Made by a program: the position numbers and the translations under genes. 8,640 nucleotides of DNA. Origin: an uncultured Bacteroidales bacterium (GTDB lineage Bacteria; Bacteroidota; Bacteroidia; Bacteroidales; Paludibacteraceae). Of this stretch, positions 1 to 6,755 are shown piece after piece (positions within the stretch are counted from its first letter, which is position 1; every line of letters starts with the position of its first letter). The notes beneath the pieces were generated by a model. It was not told where the DNA came from. It did no database searches and saw nothing but the letters and a program-made list of their open reading frames with translations. The stretch is taken from contig CALCUH010000122.1 of the NCBI GenBank assembly GCA_937907165.1, forward strand, positions 1 through 8,640, given 5' to 3'.

Positions 1-21
1 AGATAATCAAGCAATAATATT

Positions 22-903
22 ATGCAGTTAATTGACGGAAAAGCGATTGCTGATCAAATCAAGCAGGAAATCGCACAAGAGGTGGCTGACATAAAGGCTA
101 ACGGCGGTAAGACTCCGCATTTGGCCGTTATCATTGTCGGTCATGACGGTGGTAGTGAAACGTATGTGGCGCACAAGGTGAAGTCTTGTGAGCAGGTCGG
201 TTTCAAATCCACGAAGATTTGTTTCGAGGCTGATGTGACTGAGGAGGAACTCCTTCGTCAAATCGATTTGTTGAACCATGATGATGACGTGGACGGTTTC
301 ATCGTTCAACTTCCTTTGCCTAAGCATATCTCTGAACAGAAGGTGATTGAGGCGATCGATTACCGTAAGGATGTGGATGGTTTCCATCCTATCAATGTGG
401 GTCGTACTTCTATCGGTTTGCCTTCTTTCGTTTCGGCTACTCCTGCCGGAATTCTTGAATTGCTGAAGCGTTATGATATCGACACGAAGGGTAAGCATTG
501 TGTTGTGGTTGGTCGTAGTAACATCGTCGGTAAGCCTGTGGCTACCTTGATGATGCAGAAGGCTTACCCGGGAGACGCTACCGTGACTATCTGCCATAGT
601 AGAACGAAAAATTTGAAGGAAATCACTAATCAGGCTGATATCTTAATCGCCGCTTTGGGTTCACCTAAGTTCCTCACTGCCGACATGGTGAAGGAGGGAG
701 CTGTGGTAATCGATGTCGGCACGACTCGTGTGCCTTGCTCGACGACAAAAACGGGCTTCAAGTTGACGGGCGATGTGGATTTCGAGAATGTTGCTCCTAA
801 GTGTAGTTACATTACGCCTGTGCCTGGTGGCGTGGGTCCGATGACTATCTGCTCTTTGTTGAAGAACACTTTGTTGGCCGGTAAGAAGGCTATTTACAAA
901 TAA
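22..903 (+). CDS. folD: Bifunctional methylenetetrahydrofolate dehydrogenase / methenyltetrahydrofolate cyclohydrolase
   Basis: Cytosolic enzyme that oxidises 5,10-methylene-THF to 5,10-methenyl-THF with NAD(P)+ and hydrolyses it to 10-formyl-THF, supplying one-carbon units for purines and formyl-Met-tRNA. The 293-aa product is full length for the family. Family signatures are visible in order: catalytic Tyr48 and Lys52 in YVAHK, DGFIVQLPLP at 91-100, the DVDGFHP segment with Asp119, the dinucleotide-binding loop GRSNIVGKP at 164-172, and PVPGGVGPMT at 266-275. Two segments differ from the common consensus: HDGGSETY where many homologues have a DNPASQTY-like loop, and SATPAG where PCTPxG is usual. 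I believe both are lineage variants, because all catalytic residues are kept. The ATG follows an AT-rich leader without Shine-Dalgarno, as is normal in Bacteroidetes. The 21 bases before it hold nothing recognisable, and any upstream partner lies outside the window. Identification is very secure. Confidence 0.97.
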   Translation: MQLIDGKAIADQIKQEIAQEVADIKANGGKTPHLAVIIVGHDGGSETYVAHKVKSCEQVGFKSTKICFEADVTEEELLRQIDLLNHDDDVDGFIVQLPLPKHISEQKVIEAIDYRKDVDGFHPINVGRTSIGLPSFVSATPAGILELLKRYDIDTKGKHCVVVGRSNIVGKPVATLMMQKAYPGDATVTICHSRTKNLKEITNQADILIAALGSPKFLTADMVKEGAVVIDVGTTRVPCSTTKTGFKLTGDVDFENVAPKCSYITPVPGGVGPMTICSLLKNTLLAGKKAIYK

Positions 904-925
904 TCTGATTTAGATGGATATTGAG

Positions 926-949
926 GGGGACGCATTTCGGTGTGTCCCC
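926..949 (+). terminator. Hairpin after folD, possible weak terminator
   Basis: GGGGAC (926-931) pairs with GTCCCC (944-949). The stem extends inward by G-T, C-G and A-T pairs to a TTCG loop at 936-939. It lies 22 bases after the folD stop. The downstream run is only GTTCATTT, so the U-tract is poor. The hairpin may terminate weakly or just protect the mRNA 3' end. The gap to rsmE is 117 bases, enough for a separate promoter, but I see no good TAnnTTTG match (the nearest is TAATGTTG at 989-996). Confidence 0.5.
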
Positions 950-1020
950 GTTCATTTAAAAGTGGGTTCTATTCTTTTTGTGGCTTTTTAATGTTGAATT
1001 TTTAGAATCATCTCGCATAT

Positions 1021-1725
1021 ATGTTGTTTTACGTACCGAATATCGAGGAAACGAATTTCTTGTCGGAGGAGGAGTCTCACCATGCTGTGAAAGTGCTTCG
1101 TTTGGTGGAGGGCGACCGTGTGGAATTGGTGGATGGCCGTGGTAATTATTATACGGCTGAAATCACTTTCGCCCATCATAAGAAGTGTGAGGTCCGTATC
1201 TTGGAGAAGGTGGAGAATTATAATCCTTTGCCTTGCCATATCCATATCGCTATCGCGCCGACGAAGAATATGGACCGTATCGAGTGGTTCGCTGAGAAGG
1301 TGACGGAGATCGGTGTGGGGGAGATCACGCCTTTGTTGTGTGACCATTCGGAACGTAAGGTCATTAAGGTCGACCGTCTGGAGAAGATTGTCGTTTCTGC
1401 CATGAAACAATCGAAGAAGGCGATGATGCCTACGTTGAACGAGATGACCGCTTTCAAGCAGTTCGTGAAGAAGTATGCGGATTTTGCTGGAAAGAAATAT
1501 ATTGCTCACTGTTATGAGGAGGAGCGGAAATCTCTTGTCTGCGATTATGTGAAGGGTTCTGATGTGGTGGTGTTGATCGGTCCTGAGGGCGATTTCAGCG
1601 AGGAGGAAGTACGTCTGGCGCTTTCCTGCGGCTTCGTTCCTGTCACTTTGGGTGAGAGCCGTTTGCGTACCGAGACGGCGGGCATCGCTGCTTGCCATAC
1701 TGTGCATGTCATCAATGAGTTATGA
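1021..1725 (+). CDS. rsmE: 16S rRNA (uracil1498-N3)-methyltransferase
   Basis: SPOUT-class (trefoil-knot) methyltransferase that uses S-adenosylmethionine to make m3U1498 in helix 44 of 16S rRNA in the assembled 30S subunit. The 234-aa product matches the usual family length of about 230-250. The N-terminal PUA-like RNA-binding domain shows the typical HHAVKVLRLVEGD segment starting at His20. The C-terminal knot carries both family signatures: GPEGDFSEEEV from Gly187, and LGESRLRTETA at 210-220 lining the SAM pocket. The ATG at 1021 gives the expected N-terminus (MLFYVP). It lies 117 bases after folD, beyond a hairpin, and 52 bases before the MATE gene, which it probably shares a transcript with. 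Nothing is missing or broken. Confidence 0.95.
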   Translation: MLFYVPNIEETNFLSEEESHHAVKVLRLVEGDRVELVDGRGNYYTAEITFAHHKKCEVRILEKVENYNPLPCHIHIAIAPTKNMDRIEWFAEKVTEIGVGEITPLLCDHSERKVIKVDRLEKIVVSAMKQSKKAMMPTLNEMTAFKQFVKKYADFAGKKYIAHCYEEERKSLVCDYVKGSDVVVLIGPEGDFSEEEVRLALSCGFVPVTLGESRLRTETAGIAACHTVHVINEL

Positions 1726-1777
1726 TTTTATCCGTGTTGGTGTTGCGCTGATTTGTTGAATTTTTTCTTCCTGATTG

Positions 1778-3106
1778 ATGGATATACAACTCTCTGATCA
1801 TTTCAATTATAAACGTTTGCTGTTGTTTACGTTGCCTTCCATGCTGATGTTGGTCCTTTCCTCCGTCTATGGCGTGGTGGATGGTCTCTGCGTCTCTAAT
1901 TTTGTGGGCAAGGAGGCTTTGGCTGCGGTCAATCTGATTATGCCTTTCCCGATGATTTGTTCGGCGGTGGGTATGATGTTGGGAACGGGTGGTGCGGCGC
2001 TCATCGGACGAACTTTGGGTCGTAAACAGCAGGATCGCGCGAATGGTCTCTTCTCGATGGTGCTCTTGTTTTCCGCTGTCGTAGGGTTGGTGTTGTCTGT
2101 CGTCGGCGCTATTTTCATACCTCACATCGCTTTGTTTTTGGGCGCGAACGAAACTTTGTTGCCCGACTGCGTGGCGTATGGTAGGGTCTTCATGTATGCG
2201 CTTGTCCCGTTTACCTTGCAGGGGATGTTTGAGGTGCTTTTTGTCACAGCTGAACGTCCGAAGTTGGGTTTGGCTTTCTCCGTAGCGGCGGGTGTCGTGA
2301 ATATGGTCTTGGACATTATTTTCCTCGGTTTCTTCCGCTGTGGTATCGAAGGGGCGGCGTGGGCTACCTTCATCAGCAGTTTGGTGGGCGGCTTCGGTCC
2401 TGTCATCTATTTTCTCTGCCCGAATACGAGTTTGCTCCATCTGAAGCGCCCGCTTTGGAATTGGCGGGCGTTGCGTAACATCTGCTGGAATGGCTCTTCC
2501 GAGATGGTGAGTTATGTCTCAGGCTCGGTCTGCGCTATTTTGTACAATCTTCAGTTGATGCGTTTGGCGGGCGAGGACGGTGTCGCTTCCTTCGGCGTGA
2601 TCATGTATATCGACTACATCTTCTTGGCTTTGGTGGGCGGTTACTTGACTAGCTTGGAGAGCATCGTCAGTTATCATTACGGGGCGCAAAACTATGAGGA
2701 GGTGAAGAATTTGTGGCGACGTAGTTTCCGTCTTGTCTGCTGGTTCGGTCTGATTATGTTTGTCGGGGCTGAATCGTGCGCTTCTTTCCTCGCTAAGATT
2801 TTTGTGGGCTATGATGCGGATCTGATGGCCTTCACGGCTCACGCTTTCCGTTTGTATGCCTTCGCTTTCTTGATTATGGGCTTCAATGGCTTGACTTCTT
2901 CTTTCTTTACCGCTTTGGGCAATGGCACGGTTTCTGCCATCATCTCTTTCTGCCGTACCTTCGTTTTTGAAATTCTCAGTGTCTTGCTTCTTCCGTTGCT
3001 CTTAGGGGTGGACGGTGTATGGCTGGCTTTGACGGTGGGTGAGTGTTGTTGTTTGCTGGTCTCTTGGAGATTCTATATGAAGTATAGGGGGAGGTATAAT
3101 TACTAG
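1778..3106 (+). CDS. MATE-family multidrug / cation antiporter
   Basis: Inner-membrane efflux transporter of the multidrug and toxic compound extrusion family, expected to exchange drugs or other organic compounds for Na+ or H+. The 442-aa protein is almost entirely hydrophobic, with about 12 predicted membrane helices, the standard length and topology. Family features: Pro20 in helix 1, Asp35 in SSVYGVVDG, the loop GGAALIGRTLGR at 71-82, and the N175-MVLD-179 / GAAWAT (192-197) pair closing the first half. The style is closest to the MepA-like branch, but the substrate cannot be read from the sequence. The frame is open from a TTG at 1775, directly followed by ATG at 1778. I chose the ATG because it gives a normal short cytoplasmic N-terminus. 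No regulator gene is adjacent. The only likely operon partner is rsmE, and I see no clear terminator after the stop. Confidence 0.9.
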   Translation: MDIQLSDHFNYKRLLLFTLPSMLMLVLSSVYGVVDGLCVSNFVGKEALAAVNLIMPFPMICSAVGMMLGTGGAALIGRTLGRKQQDRANGLFSMVLLFSAVVGLVLSVVGAIFIPHIALFLGANETLLPDCVAYGRVFMYALVPFTLQGMFEVLFVTAERPKLGLAFSVAAGVVNMVLDIIFLGFFRCGIEGAAWATFISSLVGGFGPVIYFLCPNTSLLHLKRPLWNWRALRNICWNGSSEMVSYVSGSVCAILYNLQLMRLAGEDGVASFGVIMYIDYIFLALVGGYLTSLESIVSYHYGAQNYEEVKNLWRRSFRLVCWFGLIMFVGAESCASFLAKIFVGYDADLMAFTAHAFRLYAFAFLIMGFNGLTSSFFTALGNGTVSAIISFCRTFVFEILSVLLLPLLLGVDGVWLALTVGECCCLLVSWRFYMKYRGRYNY

Positions 3107-3110
3107 GAAA

Positions 3111-3144
3111 TTAAGAATTAAGAGGTAAGAATTAAGAGTTAAGG
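3111..3144 (+). repeat. 7-bp tandem repeat TTAAGAR
   Basis: Nearly five units in exact 7-bp register: TTAAGAA, TTAAGAG, GTAAGAA, TTAAGAG and a partial TTAAGG. It starts four bases after the MATE stop codon. There is no dyad, so it is not a terminator. It may be a short-repeat family found near gene ends in Bacteroidales, or simple slippage. The rest of the gap to 3283 is G/T-rich then A/T-rich, with no gene or hairpin I can support. Confidence 0.75.
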
Positions 3145-3283
3145 TGTGTGTGGAAGTGGGGTGTGATTGCTTTGAATTGTGCGTAAATGGTTGAGGAATA
3201 AGTGTTTGTGGTTTGTTTTGAGGTTTCGCATTGAGACGAAAAAATCCTTATCTGTTATTATATATCTATCCCTTTATAAAATA

Positions 3284-3520
3284 TTATTGGTAATTGCAGC
3301 AGCCGCGTTCTTCCCTTTGGTCGCCTGAGACAACTTCACCGGCATGGGCTTCGCTGAACTCTCGGTTGATGTCAGCCAACTCTTTGAATCCTAAAATATA
3401 ATCGTCGTAGATGTCTGCCATTTCATTGCCGTCGCAATCGCTCATGCCAAAATTCAGGGCGTTTTGGACTATTTCCTTACGCTCTTCTACCGTTGTGTCT
3501 TTGATTAATAAACTCTTCAT
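3284..3520 (-). CDS. Small conserved protein of unknown function with Cys-containing C-terminus
   Basis: 78-aa acidic, soluble protein without signal peptide or membrane segment. It begins MKSLLIKDTTVEERKEIV, has a central CDGNEM segment and a DIYDDYILG stretch, and ends in VSGDQREERGCCNYQ with a Cys-Cys pair. From memory this pattern (an IKDTTxEER start, a Cys-Asp-Gly centre, a VSGD...ERG-Cys end) matches small proteins of gut Clostridia and Bacteroidales. Some are loosely labelled 'purine biosynthesis protein PurH', a label not supported by any AICAR transformylase or IMP cyclohydrolase motif here. Three cysteines (one central, two at the tail) could suggest metal or redox chemistry, but this is inference. 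The gene is monocistronic and divergent from the secreted-protein gene. The leader before its ATG is A-rich with a poly-A run, and a -7-like element sits upstream. The function is unknown. Confidence 0.8.
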   Translation of the reverse strand: MKSLLIKDTTVEERKEIVQNALNFGMSDCDGNEMADIYDDYILGFKELADINREFSEAHAGEVVSGDQREERGCCNYQ

Positions 3521-3537
3521 GGATTTTTTTTTATAAT

Positions 3538-3546
3538 GTAAAGGTA
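3538..3546 (-). promoter_or_regulatory. Possible -7 element for the 78-aa gene
   Basis: On the - strand this reads TACCTTTAC, one base off the Bacteroidetes -7 consensus TAnnTTTG. It lies 17 bases before the ATG at 3520. I find no TTTG at the usual -33 distance, so support is moderate at best. Confidence 0.4.
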
Positions 3547-3579
3547 ATTATTTTTTGCTCATTCGTCTTAAATTCAAAA

Positions 3580-3609
3580 ATTGAAAATTTCATATTTCTT
3601 TTATTTTTG
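3580..3609 (+). promoter_or_regulatory. Bacteroidetes-type promoter for the secreted 176-aa protein
   Basis: TATTTTTG at 3602-3609 is an exact TAnnTTTG -7 element. ATTG at 3580-3583 is a three-of-four match to the -33 TTTG box, with an 18-base gap (19-20 usual). Transcription would start near 3616, leaving a leader of about 25 bases before the ATG at 3640. It also argues against the in-frame TTG at 3622 as the start. Confidence 0.6.
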
Positions 3610-3639
3610 TGATAACGATGATTGTTAAAGGTCGAGCTT

Positions 3640-4170
3640 ATGAAAAGAATGAATTTATTCTTCGTGATATTTTTGTGTTCAATGACCCTTGTCGCACAAA
3701 ATTCCTTCTTCAGTTCGGAAGGAACGATCAATAATGAGCCTTTGCCTCGTGAAGAGAACAGAGAACCTTCTGACGGAAATATTCGGTACAAGGAAGATTG
3801 TGGCGATTGTAACGTATATTTGAATTATTATGATTCGGCTGGCATTCGTGTTCAGTTTTTGTTGCAAAGTGGTGTCTCTCCTGTCGTGCCGATTGACATC
3901 TCAAAACAGCTTTTCTTTACGGTGAGTGATGCTCAAAATAACCCTTTAACCGTCAAATATTATCGTTATATGTCGATGAATTCTATGTCAAATGCTATTG
4001 TCTATATGGATGGTAATTATCTGACACAATCGTTTCTTGAACGTTTTGTCTCATTTCGAAATGATGAATTATGGTTTATTATATTGATGGCGGAGGATGA
4101 AAACCACGATTTGTATAGGATTAGGATCCGTCAAAATGGTCCTTGGCCTAGATATGAAACTGCGGAATGA
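3640..4170 (+). CDS. Secreted hypothetical protein with CGDC motif
   Basis: 176-aa protein that I do not recognise. Residues 1-20 form a signal peptide: Lys2 and Arg3, a hydrophobic core through LFFVIFLCSMTLVA, and a likely signal peptidase I site around Ala19-Gln20. The mature protein would be periplasmic or released. It starts with a polar, low-complexity stretch (about 25-50), then has CGDC at 54-57, which could form a disulphide or bind metal. Alternating hydrophobic strands follow (VQFLLQSG, LFFTVSD, ELWFIILMAED, LYRIRIRQN), suggesting a small beta-rich domain of the kind common in Bacteroidales cell-surface proteins. The reading frame extends back to a TTG at 3622, but ATG 3640 gives a proper signal peptide and suits the promoter. 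The coding sequence is visibly more AT-rich than folD or the MATE gene. It is single, divergent from the 78-aa gene and ends at a bidirectional terminator. The gene call is solid; the function is unknown. Confidence 0.75.
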   Translation: MKRMNLFFVIFLCSMTLVAQNSFFSSEGTINNEPLPREENREPSDGNIRYKEDCGDCNVYLNYYDSAGIRVQFLLQSGVSPVVPIDISKQLFFTVSDAQNNPLTVKYYRYMSMNSMSNAIVYMDGNYLTQSFLERFVSFRNDELWFIILMAEDENHDLYRIRIRQNGPWPRYETAE

Positions 4171-4192
4171 GAATGATTAGGATTATAACAAA

Positions 4193-4232
4193 AGGGCGAA
4201 TCCATTTGGATCCGCCCTCCCTTTTACTTTTT
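4193..4232. terminator. Bidirectional intrinsic terminator between convergent genes
   Basis: AGGGCG (4193-4198) pairs with CGCCCT (4213-4218), and ATCC (4200-4203) with GGAT (4208-4211), around loop ATTT with one A-C mismatch. On the + strand the stem is followed by CCCTTTTACTTTTT. On the - strand the stem's end runs into CCCTTTTGTTAT. It sits 22 bases after the secreted-protein stop and 19 bases past the GH3 stop, so it can serve both. Confidence 0.88.
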
Positions 4233-4237
4233 AAACC

Positions 4238-6565
4238 TTATTTTGCGAAGAAGTTTTTCCTTTTGTCTGTGTATCGCTCTCCTGTCAGCTTAATCTTACC
4301 GCTCAGACGTATATCCGCGGAGGAAGCGCCTATCTTAACGATGTATTCGCCCTCGTCCACAATCCAATCTCCCAAGTCATAGTAGCCGAATTGTTGGCTG
4401 TTGAGCGTGAAATCCACAGTTCCGCTCTCCCCTGGGTTTAGACTGATGCGTTTGAATCCTTGGAGTTGGATAGGTTTGACTTTGGAGGTTCCTTCGGGTG
4501 AAACGTAGAGTTGCACGATCTCCTCGGCTTTGAAATTACCTGTGTTGCGTATTTCACAGCTTACTTTGATGTCACCCGTTTCTGTTGTCGCCACGCTATC
4601 CATCTTGAGGTTGTCGTACTCGAATGTGGTGTAGGTGAGTCCGTAACCGAATGGGTAGGCGATGCGCTTCTCTTGCTTTCCGTAATTATAGCATACCGCT
4701 TCGTGGATCTCCTCGTTAGGGTAGCTGACGCTCAATTTGCCTGAAGGACTCACGTTGCCATAGAGGATATCTGCCAATGCGTTTCCTCCCTCTTCTCCCG
4801 GATACCATGCTTGGATGATAGCCGCGCATTGCTCTGCTATGCCTGAAATCACTTGTGTGCGGCCACCGAAGATGACGAGCACTACAGGCTTTCCGGTAGC
4901 GATCAGTTTTTTCACGAATGACTCTTGCTTGCCCGGTAGACGTAGGGTGGTGCGGTCTCTGTTTTCGCCGCAGAGTATTACGTTCTCACCTACGGCGGCG
5001 ATGATCACGTCGCTCTTCGCGGCTAGTTGGAGCGCGACTTGTTCGTCAGACTCTTCGCCGCTGTCGATCATACGGTTTTGAATCGATTTCATGTAGGCGG
5101 CGCGTGCGTCACCTCCCTCTTCGATTACGGTTTCCACACCCTCTGTCCAGTCGCATCCGCGTGTGTATTCCAAAGCGAAGCCTTTCGGAAGTTTGTTGAA
5201 CAAACCCTCTTTTAGGCTGACGATGTGCGGATGTTCGCTGTCCTCGTTTTGCTGTTGCCAGAAATAACGCATGGAGTGGTAAGTATAGTCGCCTAACATC
5301 GCCCACATGGAGTTGGCGTTCGGACCTGTGAGGAGGATGTTCGCTCCCTTGAGCGGGAGAATATTGTTGTTTTTAAGCAATACGACCGATTGCGTGGCGA
5401 GTTGGTAGGCGGTCTCACGCTCTTTAGGCGTGTCTAATGTGATTTCCCCATCGCCATAGAGTTTTGTCCCTTTATTCAGTAGTCCCAGTTTCGCCTTGAG
5501 CCTGAGCACACGTTTCACCGCAGCTTCTACATCTTCTTGTTTCACCAGACCCTTCTCAATCGCCTGCGGGAGATATCTGTAGCAATCTCCGTTAGGAAAA
5601 TCGACGTCATTGCCAGCGTTAAAGGCGTTCGCTGCCCTGAACAAGGTGTCTATGGTTTCGTCGGCTTGATCAATCGACCAATAGTCGCTCACCGTGATGC
5701 CTTGGAATCCGAGGTAGTCTCTGATAATCTCTTTCTGAAGATGTTCGTTCGTCACGCATTTCGTCCCTTGAAAAGCGTGGTAGCCCGTCATGATGCTTTG
5801 ACTTCCCCCTTCGCTGATGATAGCTTGGTGCGGCAGGATAATATCTTCCATCAGCTCCTTTTCCGATGCGTCTCCGCCGCCTCCGTAGCCGAGAAAGTGT
5901 TTGCTGCAAGCCGCCACGTTAATTGTTTCTCCGTTGCCTTGTAATCCTTTGACGAAAGCCACACCCATCGCAGCGGAAAGATAGCCGTCCTCACCGTAGG
6001 ACTCCTCCAAGCGGTTGAAAGAGGGGTTGCGGACCACGTCTACCATCGGAGAGAGCGCCATCGCTCCGCCTATTTTTCTGAGCGAATTGGCTGTTTGTTG
6101 CGTCTTCTTTTCTGCGAGTTCGGTGTTGAACGAACAGGCTAAGCCGATTTGTTGCGGGTAGACGGTCGCTCCGTATGTGGCGATTCCGCTGATTACCTCT
6201 TCGTGGAAGAGAGCTGGTATTCCGTTGGGTGTGTTGTTAATCAGCCAGTTCTGCATTTGTGCTACCATGTCTCGCAGTTCTTGCGGTGATTTTCTTTGGC
6301 TGACCGCATATTGGGAGAAATGACCCGCCCCGTTTGCGAGTTCCTTTTCGCATTTCACGGTGTCCAACGTACCATCTTCTTTGAAAAAGTTTTCCAAATG
6401 GAGAATGCCGTATAGTTGGGCGATTCGCTCCTCTTGGGTCATACGGTCATATAAGTCATTGACTTGTCGGTCGATATTCATCTCTTTCATGGTTTGTGTG
6501 CAGGCACATGTCAGCGTGGTCAGAAGTCCGAAGAATGTAGCCTTGATTATATTGTTAGTTCCCAT
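4238..6565 (-). CDS. Glycoside hydrolase family 3 beta-glucosidase-type enzyme, exported
   Basis: 775-aa retaining exo-glycosidase that removes beta-linked glucose (or a related sugar such as xylose) from non-reducing ends. N-terminus: positively charged start, hydrophobic residues 6-19, then Cys20-Ala-Cys22. This fits a Sec signal, probably a lipoprotein, though the lipobox (TCAC) is imperfect. The (beta/alpha)8 domain covers about 35-360, with RLEESYGEDGYL (185-196), the substrate-binding KHF (222-224) and the nucleophile Asp294 in VSDYW. The alpha/beta sandwich (about 385-615) carries GENRDRTTLRLPG, with Glu534 the likely acid/base. YPFGYGLTYTTFEY (637-650) leads into a C-terminal fibronectin III-like domain (about 665-760). 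No PA14 insert is present. The frame is open to a TTG at 6628, but a -7 element lies between that TTG and the ATG at 6565, so the ATG is preferred. No SusC/SusD pair or other glycosidase is adjacent, so it looks like a stand-alone gene. Exact substrate is unknown. Confidence 0.93.
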   Translation of the reverse strand: MGTNNIIKATFFGLLTTLTCACTQTMKEMNIDRQVNDLYDRMTQEERIAQLYGILHLENFFKEDGTLDTVKCEKELANGAGHFSQYAVSQRKSPQELRDMVAQMQNWLINNTPNGIPALFHEEVISGIATYGATVYPQQIGLACSFNTELAEKKTQQTANSLRKIGGAMALSPMVDVVRNPSFNRLEESYGEDGYLSAAMGVAFVKGLQGNGETINVAACSKHFLGYGGGGDASEKELMEDIILPHQAIISEGGSQSIMTGYHAFQGTKCVTNEHLQKEIIRDYLGFQGITVSDYWSIDQADETIDTLFRAANAFNAGNDVDFPNGDCYRYLPQAIEKGLVKQEDVEAAVKRVLRLKAKLGLLNKGTKLYGDGEITLDTPKERETAYQLATQSVVLLKNNNILPLKGANILLTGPNANSMWAMLGDYTYHSMRYFWQQQNEDSEHPHIVSLKEGLFNKLPKGFALEYTRGCDWTEGVETVIEEGGDARAAYMKSIQNRMIDSGEESDEQVALQLAAKSDVIIAAVGENVILCGENRDRTTLRLPGKQESFVKKLIATGKPVVLVIFGGRTQVISGIAEQCAAIIQAWYPGEEGGNALADILYGNVSPSGKLSVSYPNEEIHEAVCYNYGKQEKRIAYPFGYGLTYTTFEYDNLKMDSVATTETGDIKVSCEIRNTGNFKAEEIVQLYVSPEGTSKVKPIQLQGFKRISLNPGESGTVDFTLNSQQFGYYDLGDWIVDEGEYIVKIGASSADIRLSGKIKLTGERYTDKRKNFFAK

Positions 6566-6604
6566 GTGTTGCAATTTGCCTAAAAATGATTGATGCGTAT
6601 GTGC

Positions 6605-6622
6605 TATTTGTCTACAAATATA
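6605..6622 (-). promoter_or_regulatory. -7 element of the GH3 gene overlapping a 16-bp dyad
   Basis: On the - strand TATATTTG (6615-6622) is an exact TAnnTTTG match, giving a leader of about 43 bases before the ATG at 6565. It overlaps the perfect inverted repeat TATTTGT-CT-ACAAATA (6605-6620), which could be an operator covering the start of transcription. There is no TTTG at the expected -33 distance, which suggests either an activator-dependent or a weak promoter. Confidence 0.5.
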
Positions 6623-6653
6623 CGTCAAAATATCTCCTTTAATTGTCTTTTCC

Positions 6654-6685
6654 TCCCTTTTTTATCAGTTAATCCCCTTTTTTAT
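6654..6685 (-). repeat. Pair of direct repeats in the GH3/phosphoesterase intergenic region
   Basis: CCCTTTTTTTAT (6654-6665) and CCCTTTTTTAT (6675-6685) start 21 bp apart, two turns of the helix. On the - strand they are ATAAAAAAGGG-type sites roughly 40-75 bases upstream of the predicted GH3 transcription start, a typical activator position. They are T-rich, so chance occurrence is possible. Confidence 0.35.
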
Positions 6686-6726
6686 TTTTTAACGGAAACG
6701 TTACATTTTATGTTCTCTATAATTAA

Positions 6727-6734
6727 TAATTTTG
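6727..6734 (+). promoter_or_regulatory. -7 element of the metallophosphoesterase gene
   Basis: TAATTTTG matches TAnnTTTG exactly, 21 bases before the ATG at 6756. A TTTT at 6706-6709 is a poor -33 box at a 17-base gap. The spacing and the A-rich leader agree with a normal Bacteroidetes promoter. Confidence 0.5.
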
Positions 6735-6755
6735 TGAATATAAAAATCTAAAGTT

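Noticed and set aside
28..597. 189-codon open frame on the - strand inside folD
   Set aside because: It is antisense to an unmistakable folD, has no recognisable domain, and is rich in His, Arg and Ser as expected for a shadow frame created by codon bias.
989..996. TAATGTTG as an rsmE promoter
   Set aside because: One base off the -7 consensus and no -33 box at suitable distance, so the support is too weak to annotate.
988..1707. 239-codon open frame on the - strand across rsmE
   Set aside because: Antisense to rsmE, whose motifs are intact. The product is a low-complexity His/Arg/Leu-rich sequence with no family features.
1712..2440. 242-codon open frame on the - strand across the MATE gene
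   Set aside because: Its product is extremely rich in His, Gln, Arg and Thr, typical of the complement of a membrane-protein gene. The MATE frame is clearly the real one.
4167..4382. 71-codon + strand frame overlapping the end of the 176-aa gene
   Set aside because: It runs through the bidirectional terminator and into the GH3 C-terminus on the opposite strand. No motif or promoter supports it.
6566..6628. N-terminal extension of GH3 to a TTG codon at 6628
   Set aside because: The extension contains the predicted -7 element and would bury the signal peptide, so ATG at 6565 is the better start.
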